Source: Diphasiastrum complanatum (lineage: Eukaryota; Streptophyta; Lycopodiopsida; Lycopodiales; Lycopodiaceae). Taken from it: DNA of 64,000 nt. The stretch covers positions 21,702,709-21,766,708 of the forward strand of contig CM055103.1 of NCBI GenBank assembly GCA_029204225.1, given 5' to 3'. Of this stretch, positions 24,948 to 38,100 are shown in pieces. The first letter of the stretch is position 1; the number at the start of each line of letters is the position of its first letter. The position numbers and the translations under genes were made by a program. Under the pieces are notes generated by a model. The model worked only from the letters and a program-made list of their open reading frames with translations. It was not told the origin of the DNA and ran no database searches.

Positions 24948-26201
24948 TGTATTCACATACCGTGGCTTGGGGGTGAAGCTATTGTGGATTGATCTCCGGC
25001 TTCTACTTGGTTTGGTCATTGATGGTTTGGCTCCATTGTCTCCTTTCGAGTGTTCTTGTAGCTGTGACCGGTTTGTCTCTGTCAGTAGATACTCTAGTGA
25101 TGCATAAATCCTTATTGTCCAAAGTGTGAATGCAGATAGGGTTAAGCTCTGCATCATGAAACTCAACTTGTTTGTGTGTTGTCCTGGCATTGAAGTCCCT
25201 TGTGAGAAATACAATTCCTCTCTCTGAGTACAAAACGATATCAGAAGATAAGTCAACATACAGTGACCCCACACCCTTTACAAAAGATGAAGTCTTAGGA
25301 GGGAAGCAACAAATTGCTATGTGACATCTCTATCTAGGCCAATACTCTACCCTTGGAGCTTGATCCAAACATACCATGCATGTTTATCTTGTCTAATTAT
25401 ATTCATACCTGGGTGTAGTGTGTCTCTATATAGGCAAAGCAACCCACCTGAACCTCAACCATGTGCCCATCTAGTCTTCAATATGTCTTTGCTTCTACTT
25501 GTATAATGGTCAAATCGTCATCCATAAATATTCGGGTACATGTCAGATTGGCTTGTTGATGTGGAACATCTCTTCATCCATCCAAAGAGGTAAACCTGAG
25601 AACCAAGGTAGTATTATCTTTTTTGGACTTCTATGCCTTCTCAAGTCCCATAGTGTGATGCTTAAGAGTGTTTTTCCAAAAACCTCTTCTTTAAGTGCAT
25701 CATTTGTATCAGGAATACCTCTTACCCAAATGCTGTAAGCCTTTTGCTCACGTAGTCTCTCCTCCAATATTGTGGTTGAGATAGACGTCGACATGGGAGT
25801 TTTCGGTGTGCTAGCATCAGTCTCTAGAACTAATTCCCATGCTCTTGTCTCTTCTTTGTGTTAGTCAAGCTTGCACTAACTCTTGGAACTTGGCTGTTGT
25901 TTGTGTTGGAACCATTGCCTAATCATTCTTCAATCCCTTAATCTCACCTTTCAAGGTGTCAATTTCAATTTGAATACATTTCTTGTTTTCCATTCCATGC
26001 TTTGATAGCTAGGTATGTAAAGTTCGTATGCCTTAGAAGCGGTATAGAAGTCTGGATGAGTAGATAGAATAGGGATGTGAGATTGAGAGGGAGGGACTGG
26101 GATGGGCCTAGCCAATATCATGTTGGCCTGCTAGCAATGATGATGGCTAGCTGGCCAATAGCATGGGTGGAGGCCAGAGAGAGAGCGAGAGCGAGAGCGA
26201 G

Positions 26202-26273
<72 letters not shown>

Positions 26274-29200
26274 CATTAACGTCTTTTTCATGCCATAAGG
26301 CATATAAGACAAGAGTACATCATGGAAAATGGAACCCAGACGGAACAGTGCTGTCAAACTGAAAAAAACAAATTAAACACAATTTTAAACTTAATTCGCT
26401 TTGAAAAAGCACATCTCTCACGTAGGAGAGGAAATAGAAAGACGATAGCTCAAACATCTCTCACGCAGGAGAGGGAGGAGAATCTGAATTTTTAAGTTTT
26501 GCAATTTTAACTAAGACTGGGCGTCCGTCTCGAAAGAGAGCCCACAAACCGTTGGCCTTGGCATCTGTGATAATTTTCTTCCTCTCAGCCCATTGAATAG
26601 GCGTTAACTTTTAAGTGTCCATCCATAAAGGTGGTAGATCCTTTTAGGCAGCCTCTTTTACGTAGAATTTTTTGACGAAGCAAAGCATCCTTGAAACGCA
26701 GAAACATTGTGGTGGGTTGGAGCTTACCCACCCAAGCTGCGGATACGACATCCTCTTTGAGACCAAAGGTGGATTGAATGAAAGCACTTGCCTCAACCAC
26801 GAGGTCCTTACCCGCAAAAGAAACTCCTCTGATTCTGACATTGAGGGCCTTGAAATCCCTCTTTTGATGTTATTGAATAGATTCGAAAACAACCTACTTG
26901 GATCCTTTGAGCACATCGGCCCAAGAGTTTTTCGATTGCTGAAACTGCTGCTCCAGGGAGAGAACCCGCTCATGAAGCTGCTTTGCCAAGTCTTCCGAAT
27001 CTGCATTGCTGTGGAGAGAAGTAGGTGCTTCTGGAGTGTCTGGAGTCAAGGGAATAGCTACAATAGTTTCATTGTTGGGAATAGGATTTGATGGAGAGAT
27101 AGGAATTGCAACGGGCATAGAAGTAGAAGGAGAAGTTGGATCTGGTTGTGAGGCTAAAGCAATGCTGGAAACAGAAGATGGATCAGGAGTAGGGAGAACA
27201 CCTTTGCCACGAGGCATTTTCCCATGCCAAAAGGCATATAAGACCAAACAAAACATCAGATAAGGTGGAACTTAGATGGATCAATGCCATCCTGCAACTT
27301 AATTTTATAGCTAGGATTATATGGTACGAAGACCACTTACAAGTTCATCTGGACGTCTCTTCATTGTAGGAAATAGAAGCCTAAGGATCGAGGATCTTAA
27401 CTATTCAATCACACAAAGCATTCTCAAAAGAAAGAGAGAGATGGCTAGAAACCCTCTTGTAGAAACTCGTGGACAGCCAAGGAGAATAGTCAGTACTGCT
27501 TACAAAAGTGTCTCATACAAATGGGATGCACACATATATATAGTCCAAGATGACTATCTAACTTCATGACTATTGGCTTTTCAACTACTTGACTATTGGC
27601 TATCCAACTACTTGACTGTTGACTATCCAACTTTCTATAAGTTACATAGAAAGAATAAGGTACCTCCAATATGTCAAGTTGGGGTACTTAATGTCACAAT
27701 TAGGCCTAGTGGACCCATGAGTCCCTACCAAGTTAATTTCATACTAACTTAGCTAACTCTAAGTTTAGTAGGCCTAATGACCATGGTTACACAACTCTCG
27801 ACCTTTTGGGTCAAAGTAACCTATGGTAATGTAAGCAATTCCATTTACATTCCAACACCCTCCTTAAATGGAAATGCATAACATAACATGAAGTAACTTC
27901 TCGAAAGAGAAAATGCAACTTGCTGTCCGAACTTCATGTCGCCAAATAAACACGAAGTAGTCGAAATCTCATCCCCAATCATGTCCAACATATAAAAGGA
28001 AAAGAATGCGTAATAATGAAGCATCAAGTCGAAGGGTGAGGATTTGCATGCTCCATCCGAAGTAGGGAACCAACATAAACTCGGCAATAAGTCGAAACAT
28101 GGACTTGTAATCCATCATAGGCTCCCACATCATTCGAAAATACTTCTTACCATAAGGAGTACCAAACTCTTTTGGCATCACATCCTCCCGAACCTTACCA
28201 TCAATGACTTGCTCACATAGAATAGGCAATGTACAAACATCATGATGAAGAGTAAGTGTAGAACCAAAAAAATCAGCACGGGGTACTGATTTTAAAGAGG
28301 CATGTGCCTTCCTTTCGTAGTAAGATATTTCTTTGCTGTCCTGCAAAGTCTCCAATAGCCGACAAGGAACTGTTATGGGCTGTTCAACACTTTGCTGCCC
28401 AAAGTGTTCCCAACATGGACCATGTTGTCCATAATCTTCCGCAGGCTGTTCCCAAAGCATAATGGACTGCGCATGACGTAAAATGGGCTGTAAATGACCA
28501 AAAGAAGATGACTGAACCTGCTGTCCAACGTCTTCATCATAAAAATTTAGCAAACTATCAAGAGATGCATCAACGATGGCGTCATCAAAGATGTCCCTCG
28601 AAGAGGCATGGGATGACATAGAAGATTTTTTAAATAATGAAAAATTCTCTCCAAACAAATGCTCATTCTTAACACTTTGAACAAAAGTACTAATTGACAC
28701 ATGTTGACTCCCTCCTCGATTAGTACAAAAAGGTTCCAAAGAGTGCTTGAATATTTCAGCCTTTGCTAAAACATCAAATTGAAAAGGTTTCGCATGAAAC
28801 TTTTCACTAATGCATCAACTTGCGGTGACTTGAAAAAAGAAGATTGTTTCAACATCTGCTCAATGTATCGTTGTTGAGAGATGAAGATTCTAGCCCCATG
28901 TGGAAGATCAACAAGAACCCAAGTGTGATTCTTCATGAGTGAGTTGTACTCCTCTTGCATCGCATCCTCCCAACATTTTACTCCTCTGGCCTGCTCATAA
29001 AAACCAGGTTCTACTGCACCATCCTCCATAGAAATAAGAGCAAAATCAGAAAAATCAGCAAATTCTACTGATTTGGTAGAGGCACGAGTCTTCCCTTCAT
29101 AGAAATGATCCACTTTGCTGTCCTGCAAAGTCTGCAACAACCATTTAGGGACTGGTTTGGGCTGTCTAACAGCCTTACCTTTGTCAACACTTTGCTGTCC

Positions 29201-32200
29201 AAAGTGTTCCAAACTTGGACCTTGCTGTCCAATGTCTTCAACAGGCTGCTCTTCACCATAAATAGGTTCTTCTTGATGAACTATGGGCTGCAAAATTGAA
29301 GTAGTAGTGGGCTGTCCACTAGAAATAGATGGCAGTCCTTTCTCTTCATGATTAGATGGCAAAACCAAATCTGGAAATATTTCAACATATGCATCATGGG
29401 GGAAGTCCCCTTTCATGACATGAGTGGGCGCAACATCATAGGAGGTCTTTTCATGAAAATGAACATCACGACTCATTATGATTTTATTAGTATCCATATT
29501 GAACAACCTATAGCCCTTGCTTTCGCTACTATAGCCAACAAATATGCATTTAAATCCTTTATCATCAAGCTTGGTTCTTAGCTTATCGGGAATGAAAGCA
29601 TAAGCCGTGCAACCAAAGATGCGTAAGTGAGAAACAATAGGCTTCTTACCATACCAAACTTCATAAGGAGTTAATACCTTCAAGGCTTTAGTAGGACACC
29701 GATTACTAATGTAAGCCGTCGTTATAACCGCTTCAGCCCAAAACTTGTGAGGTAGGCCCTTTGCCTTGAGCATGCATCGAGCCATCTCCATAATAGTGCG
29801 ATTCTTTCTTTCGGCAACACCATTTTGTTGAGGTGTGTAAGGGGTTGTCTTTTGATGATGGATACCTTTGCTTTGAAGATAAGTACCGAACATATTTTTT
29901 ATATATTCCCCTCCTCGGTCGGTACGTAAGATTTTCAAAGAGTGCCCAAACTGATTTTCTATCATTGCTAGAAAATCCTTAAAGCGTTGAAAAACTTCAG
30001 ATTTTGCCTTTATAGGATAAGTCCATGTAAATCTTGAAAGGTCATCAATAAAAGTAATAAAGTACTTACACCTTCCAATGGATTCGGTCCTCATTGGACC
30101 ACATACATCACTATGAACCAAATCAAATTTGCCATCAACTCTAATAGTTCCATCAATTGGAAAAGCTTGCCTTTGAAATTTTCCAAGTATGCATCCTTCG
30201 CATACATGTCTTCGGGATGCTCAATATTAGGAATGTCTTCAACCATATTGAATCTCTTCAACATTTTCAAGCTAGCAAAGTTGAGATGTCCAAACCTAGC
30301 ATGCCATAATTTAGCCAACTCCAAAGAATGTGAACTTGATGCAACAAGACAAAAAGATGATGAAGCTCTTCGCTTATAGGTATCCATAAGGAACAATCCA
30401 CCACGTAATGTTCCCGAAGCAATGATCATAAGAGATCTCTTTGGGTCTTTGATAAGACATTGGTCTTCTTTGAATTCCACAACCAATCCTTGGTTCATAA
30501 TTGTAGAGACCGAAATGAGATTCTTTTTTATTTTTGGAACATTAAGTACATTACGAATGTACTTCTCCTCACCATTGAGTAAGATAATGGGGATCACTCC
30601 AATACCTTTGATAGGATAAGAGGTGTTATCAACACCTTGAACTTTGCTTCCATCATGCACTTTTACAAGCTTTGTGAAGACTTCTTTCTGATAAGACATA
30701 TGACGTGTGGCACGGCTATCAATCACCCAATCAATAGATTAAAAAACAGCAACTTGTAAAGTTGAAGATGAGCTGTTTTTTGCTGAAAAACCAACAAGAT
30801 TTGAAGTGGCAGAAATCTCGACTTTAGGAGAGATGAGATTATTAGTGACAAAAGCATAATCATTATTGAAAAGATTATCCTCCTTTCCAAATTGTTGTTC
30901 CAAAGTAATGATTGCGGTTCTTGAATCGTTACCTTTCTGTTTTTCCTTTGGAAGCCTCTTCCTACATTCTTTGATGTGATGCCCAAGCTTCTTGCAATGG
31001 TGACACTTACCCTTCTTCTTGGAGTCTTGATCTTGAGCTTTCTTAGATTTTTGATCATCTTTGGAAGTTTTGAAAGAAGGCTTCCCTTGCCTCCTTGCCT
31101 TGATTCTTCTTGAATGGATGTTGTTTCTTCTTGCCTTTGGATGTAAGTTTGCTTTCTCCTCTTCTCCATTAAGTGACATGCCATCCATTCTTGTCTTGAG
31201 GTGTAGAAGCCTACTCTCCTCGGCCACAAGAACATTGTGCAACTTTTCAATGGATGGAAGAGTGTCTTGAATAGCAAATGATTGGACTAAGTTGGTGAAC
31301 TCATCACCTAGGCCATTCAAAATGATTTGTACTAGCTCTTGATCTTGGATCTTCTCTCCTATTGCACTTAATTCCTTGTTAAGAGATTTGATTCTAAGGA
31401 CATACTCTTGTCCACTCTCTCCACTTCCTTTGCCTTTGCCTTCTGCAAAGAAAGCTTGATCTTCTTGTTCACCAAAGTTGATCCTTGTTTGCTCTTCTTG
31501 AAGAAGTAAGCCAACAAGTTCGTCGAAGGAGATTTGTTGTCCCCTAAGAGAAATGCTCAATGATGACACAAAAAGGTAAGAATTAGGAAGAGAGTTGAGA
31601 GTAATAGATACAAGTTGTGAGTTCTCAATCACCTCATCAATACTAAGAAGCTCCTCTCGAAGATCCTTGATCTTCGTCAAGTGGTTTGTAAGCAAATCAC
31701 CTTCTTGCATCTTCAAGATAGAAAGTTGATTTCGAAGATATACCACTTTTGCCGCATTCTTTACTTGAAACATCTTGGCAAGAGTCTCCCAAGCACTTTT
31801 GGAAGTCTTGCATGATCTAATATGAGGAAGGATAGATCTCTTCATTGATAATGCACTGATGGAATGTGCTCGTGCATCTCGTCGATCCCACTTCTTTTGC
31901 TCATCGGAAGACACCTCCATAGATGAAGAAGTAGTTGTTCTAGATGGTGTAATAGGTGCCAAGGTAGGCGGCCTCTCTTTGTCACCATTAGCAATTAGAA
32001 TGTTCTTTATCATGTAGCACCACAAGGAATAATTTGTGCCATCCAGCCTATCTTCATTAAATAAAGAACCAATAGACTCCGATTCTTTAGCCATAACAGA
32101 AAAACCAGCTTGTAGTAGATAGGAAATAGACTTTCCAAGACAAAATCTACTCAAAGGGCAGCAACCTCAAAGCTGAAATTATGAGCACAATAGATTGCAA

Positions 32201-33568
32201 TACTCCACATGCAATTTGCTCAACAAGTAATGAAATAGGTGGCTGATTTCTGCACAAAAAACAGAATGCTCACAAATAGGTAGACTCCGAATGAAGCCAA
32301 AACCAAAACCAGAAATTTGTGGCTAAAAAGAGTGCACACTATGTGCATATAGAGCTGATGGTAGCGCCCTACTCCAAGCTCACCAACAGGGAAATTTCAG
32401 CAAGAAATGTGTCCAAAACACATGTATCTTCATTTAATAAGTAAATCTAAAATTTTCAGCATGTAATTGGGTCAAGATCACATGCAATTGGTTTGAGCAT
32501 GGGCGCCCTTCTGCTAGCTCTCAAATAGGTGAAGGTGCCATGCAATTTCCTGCAAAAAAGCTATAAGAAGATGAATAGATTCTTCTTTTGCAAAAATCAG
32601 CAGCTTGATGATTTTCTGCAACCGAAAGGGGAAGAAGATAGCTTCCTATTGGGCGCCCTCCTGCAAACATTATGATCACCTAAAGGCTCTGATACCATGT
32701 AGGAAATAGATGCCTAAGGATCCAGGATCTTAACTATTCAATCACACAATTCATTCTCAAAAGAAAGAGGGAGATGGCTAGAAACCCTCTTGTAGAAACT
32801 CATGGACAGCCAAGGAGAATAGTCAGTATTGCTTACAAAAGTGTCTCATACAAATGGGATGCACACATATATATAGTCCAAGATGACTATCTAACTTCAT
32901 GACTATTGGCTTTCCAACTACTTGACTATTGGCTATCCAACTACTTGACTGTTGACTATCCAACTTTCTATAAGTTACATAGAAAGAATAAGGTACCTCC
33001 AATATGTCAAGTTGGGGTACTTAATGTCACAATTAGGCCTAGTGGACCCATGAGTCCCTACCAATTTAATTTCATACTAACATAGCTAACTCTAAGTTTA
33101 GTAGGCCTAATATAATAAATGACCATGGTTACACAACTCTCGACCTTTTGGGTCAAAGTAAACTATGGTAATGTAAGCAATTCCATTTACATTGCAACAT
33201 TCATTTCTCTAACTCTAAGTCTATCTCAGAAATCAAACTTTTGTTAATAGCAATAGGTTTACTATCTAGAAAGCTGATAATGCCATCACAATAGATAATC
33301 CGCGTTGTAGTTGTGATAGCTTCTTGTCCTGCCCTTTTTGTTTTTGCACCTGGACGAAATTTTGGTATCCTGCAGCTTCAATCCCAATCTCGACACTTCA
33401 CGACGGTGAGGATGCTTCTTAGGTCGCCAAGCAGTTTCCATACCTTTGTTGTGATGCTAAAGATTCTCTTCCAAATTTTTTGAGACGTTTTGTTTTTTAT
33501 AATTGCAACTTCTTTCCTAAGTTCTTCAATGGATGTATTTAGCTTCTGGAGGTGCATTGGCATAGCCA

Positions 33569-33640
<72 letters not shown>

Positions 33641-35101
33641 AGCTTTATTAACGTCTTTTGGGCACCCGTGGGTGCATAAGACCAAAAAGAAAATATGTAC
33701 AAGCAACAGTGGGAGCATAATCCATAGGAGGACGTGGCTATAAACTAGCTACGAATGAAATTAGAACAAAGCAGAAGTGAAATAAGCCCACAACCCGGGC
33801 CAGGTATAACAAAAGAACTACAGAAAAAGTACCAATGCCCACAACCCGGGCCAGTTGGAGAATAAGTACATATGCACAAGCGACATAGATGACGCTCCCG
33901 GGGGATATCCCATGCACGACCGGCCTCAATAGCAGGCTGTTGAGAGGAAATGTTGAACTGCCCAAGACGATAGCGCAGGCCGTGTGATAGGGGCTGTGAG
34001 AGATAGAGCGGCAACAATGGCAAACCAAAAGGATCCAGAGGGAGGAAGTGTGTCTGGTAATAGCTCAATTGAATGCGGGAAGGTGGGAGGGAGCTCCAAG
34101 TTTGCTGCATATATCGAAGGAATAAATAGCCTCAGATATATGAATGCGTACCACGAGGAAGATCCATGATAGAGATGCCCAGATGTCGTAAGAGATCAGA
34201 CGCCTGCTGGTACCAGGATAGCTTGGCATGGGAATCAGCTAGGATGCGTGAAGAAGTAACTGCAGCAACTATGTATCTATCCTCCTGTATCCGCTGAAGA
34301 AAAAGAATAAGGCGGAAAAAGCCCTCAAGGATGATCGGAGGAGTAGCAAACTCAGCACATAAGATACCATGAGGGGTGGCAGTCTTGGCACATATCATGC
34401 GAACCCAACATAGTGGCCTGAATGTGGGAAATGCCTGTCTAGTCCCGGAGAGAAAGTCTTGGCAACAAGATCTCGGAGGCATACATCACTATTGGACCCA
34501 CCCGTGTGTGAAACAACTGGCATCTAGTAGCGGGATCAAAAATATGATTCATTGTACAACCACGCTCGAACTGGACCAATGCTAAAAGACCGGAGGAAAT
34601 GTGCGCAAATGCAGCCTGGCGGAAACAAGAAGGGGCGCAGTAAACAGGACTTCAGTATAAGAGGCAACAATGTCAACTTCCTAGCCGTCATAGAAGAATT
34701 GATAATTGTGAAGGCTTTGTCGATTGGTGTTTAAAATCATGATCTTTGTCTTTTTTAAGTTAACAGAGAGACCCCAAGCAACACAAAACCGATGTAAGAC
34801 TTGTAAGTGACACTGCAACCCTTCTGGTGAGGGAGAAAGCAGAACAATGTCATCAGCAGAATGGGGATGAGCAAATGAGCCAGCGGGCAACCATCTCCAC
34901 CTTCTTCACGAATGAGGCGCTCAAGATCATCAATATAAAGTGCGAACAACGGAGGGGACAGTGGACAGCCTTGCTTGACGCCAACAGTGCTATGGATGGG
35001 AGAAGACAAATCAGTACCCAGCCGAATATGTGCTAGAACTCTCTTATACAGAGCAACCACTGCCGCGAGAATAGAGTCGGAAAAGCCAAGCTGACGTAGT
35101 T

Positions 35102-35159
<58 letters not shown>

Positions 35160-38100
35160 TTAATGTCTATGAACTAACAAAAGATACATAAGAGTAAGGA
35201 TGAGATACATTTCAAGTGTGTGTGTCGACTACTAGGGAGTGTATATATGTCTTCTCAGTACAACTATATGAAAAGAAAGTACATTGTCTGCCTAATCTAT
35301 GTAAGCATAAGTGAGAGAAACAAGAACATGAATAAAAAGCTATAACAACTACATAGATATCCGTTATTATCATGCCATGTTGTTGAAGAAAGATGTAATG
35401 GTAGAAGCTGAGGATGCTCCTAGTGCTAATGTTGAGGAGGTTGTAGATGACATGCCACAATGTTGTGTAGATGAGGCCAATGCAGTGGTGAAATCGTGTT
35501 GCATGGCATGACACTCTGGTGGCTATCGGTCGTTGCACTTGACGTCTCTGTGATCACAATGTCGATGTTGGTCTGGGATGTCTGTTTCATCATCTGACAT
35601 TGCCTCTCACTGTGTGGATGTCGTAGGTTGTCATCTAGTAAAGAAGGAGATGATATGAAACTGATCATCCCTCCTACTATGTTGATCTTTTGTAGGTCCT
35701 CCCGAAGCCAAAGCATCTCTTGCATCATCAAGGCAACACAACGTGGGTCCTCATATGAGATCAAGGTACTTAGTGTAACTAGGTAATCAGAAAAGAGAGA
35801 GTCGTTTCTCCCTCAAATCTCATAGTATTCAAGTCATCAAAAAATGAAGTGCTCTTGTGTGTTCACCTCACCCATGTTACATAACTGAAAAAATTCTATC
35901 TTTGCGTGGGATGTCCTAAAATTGTTCAGTCTCCACATAGTTGATGAGAAGAAACTCTAGTGTGTCCGATAATCCAGAGTCTAGGTACCAAGGCAATATC
36001 AGATTCCCTACTACATTCCTCTCTAAGAAATGGTTAAGAAATCAAGCTTGACCCCTAGTGGACCCTGCCATACTCTCTAGATGTACACACAATATATGAA
36101 CCTCCTAATAGTAATGTATTTATGGGTCCCCTTAGGAAGATGGGATATGGAAATGCGAATGTCTTCAACAGGCGAGAGGCCTAGGAGTACTATGATGGAT
36201 GCTTGCCCCTGACCTTAGATCTAACAAGAGGATGTGGGCGCCAAATATGGATATCTCGTCTCCCTGTTTGTAAATTCTGCAACTCTTTGTTTGGAGGTGA
36301 TAAGTATAAAGATAGCTTCAACATGTAATGTGGACATTGCATTTCCGAAGATGATTTGGTGTGGAATAGATGACTTAGCTTGTATTATGTGTGACAACAT
36401 AGTGAACTGTACGTGTGTGATATATTAGCCCAGTTTGTGTTGCCTGAAACAAAGCCTCTCCAAGTTGACTAGGACAGCATGACCGTTCCCAAGCTGGTTA
36501 GTAGTTGCATGTGACCATCATATGAATGTACATATCTCTAATGATTGCAAAATTAATAAATGAAGGCCTCAAATGGCCAAAGCATATGTTCTATGTCTAG
36601 TAATACCATGGTGCAAGGAGCTGTCTAGGATAGTGTTAAATGTAGATATTGTAGCATAGACGGTAGGAAGCTGTCTTGTGAAAAGAATAACCAACAAGAA
36701 GTTGATTGTGCTTACATTCTCGTCCCGCTTGACTTGCTGATTCTTGAGAGCTCAAATGGTTTATCATGGATTGGATTGTGACATGAGAGCATTATCATCA
36801 CCATTCTTAGAGAAAAGTCTCAACTAGTTTTTTTGTGGCTAGTTTTTTTGTGTTGGTTCATTACATTTAGTCCTAAGTGTCATTAAAAACCATAAATTAT
36901 GTCATACAATGAAGCTGAAAACTAGTAATCAATGTCTTCTTATCAAAAACTTGCAATAGCAAACCTAACATGTATTAATTTCAAGAAGGGTTGAAAGAAA
37001 TAGTTGTTTCAAGAAGTGCTGAAAGAAATAGTTGTATCAACACAATGCACATGGTGCACTAGAGTTTGAAGTTCAAAATTCACGTTCAAAATTTGTGATT
37101 GTCTATTGAACATTCTACAAAAACCTCCAATATTGATATTGATGAAGTTTCTCTCTCTGGTCATGTGAGTGCAGCGTATAGCATTGGCATACCTCTTTGT
37201 TGCTCTCGTGGAAATTGCCATCACTAATGCAGAAGGCTTGGTACTCCCTGAAGGCCGTTTTGGAATATTCAAGCTCTATCGTTGGCATTGGTATAAGCAT
37301 CATGAATTTGCTATCTGATTTTTACGATATGGCAATTTAGTTATCTAGTTACAATAGTAGAAATTGGTTAGGCAACTCTTTTCTAAAGAATGAAGGAATC
37401 TATTTGTGACACCATCAGCATGATATATAGTTGTAAGTAATTCTGTTAAATCTAGTTCGTGTTTCAAATTACAGGAAAGAGCTTTGATACCATGTTATGG
37501 ATCACAGAATCACAGGTATTAGTATCAATGATGCATAGAAAACAACAAAAGGCATTCACATAGCGTTCTCCAACTAAGAAACTGTATGAATATCAATGGC
37601 CACCAATAGCTCAAGCAGATCTCCAACTAAGATCTCCAAAATAGTACAAATCCCCTACAAGAAGCGACAATGGCACATGAGGGACGTGGGGATGCTCTTA
37701 TTTGGGTTCTCTATAGAAGTGCATGTGATATGAATGTAGGCATCTAATCAAATGCGATTTAGTGGATCTTCAATTTATAGTTTTCCTTGGCAGTTGTTTT
37801 GGGATGCAATTTTATAAAACCTTATGCTTCGACTTAGTCTAACTTAGTGTGAGTTGTAAGCTCTTTATTGATATCCTATTTGAGTTTGTCAGGATCTGGT
37901 TATAGAGTGTCGAGTTACCACTGCTTGGGTTTGGCTATATTTGTGTATCTTATTGCATTTGTTCTTGCTTCTTAGAGGATTCGCTTTTTTTGTAAGTAGC
38001 CATTTGCTGTTTGCTTGTTCTACTCAGATATAGGCCATGATCTTGGCTAGTAAAGCTGTAAAATTTTCTAAGTATAATCGATACACAGAGAGTGGATAAA

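Larger units (their letters stand above)
27365..33199 (-). mobile_element. Copia LTR retrotransposon B, complete ends, RT deleted
   Basis: LTRs 27365-27857 and 32698-33199 (TG...CA, about 97% alike by eye, one 9-base indel) are flanked by the 5-bp target duplication TTCAT (27360-27364 and 33200-33204). The primer-binding site is TGGTATCAGAGCC beside the right LTR, and the polypurine tract TTTAAGGAGGG is beside the left LTR. Minus-strand coding order: gag, protease, integrase, linker, then a jump over the reverse transcriptase, then a second diverged copy of the linker. RNase H is not recognisable. With intact ends and no RT it would depend on another element for movement. Confidence 0.93.

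Noticed and set aside
29105-29581. Plus-strand frames inside Copia B
   Set aside because: Antisense shadows of the integrase and linker frame.
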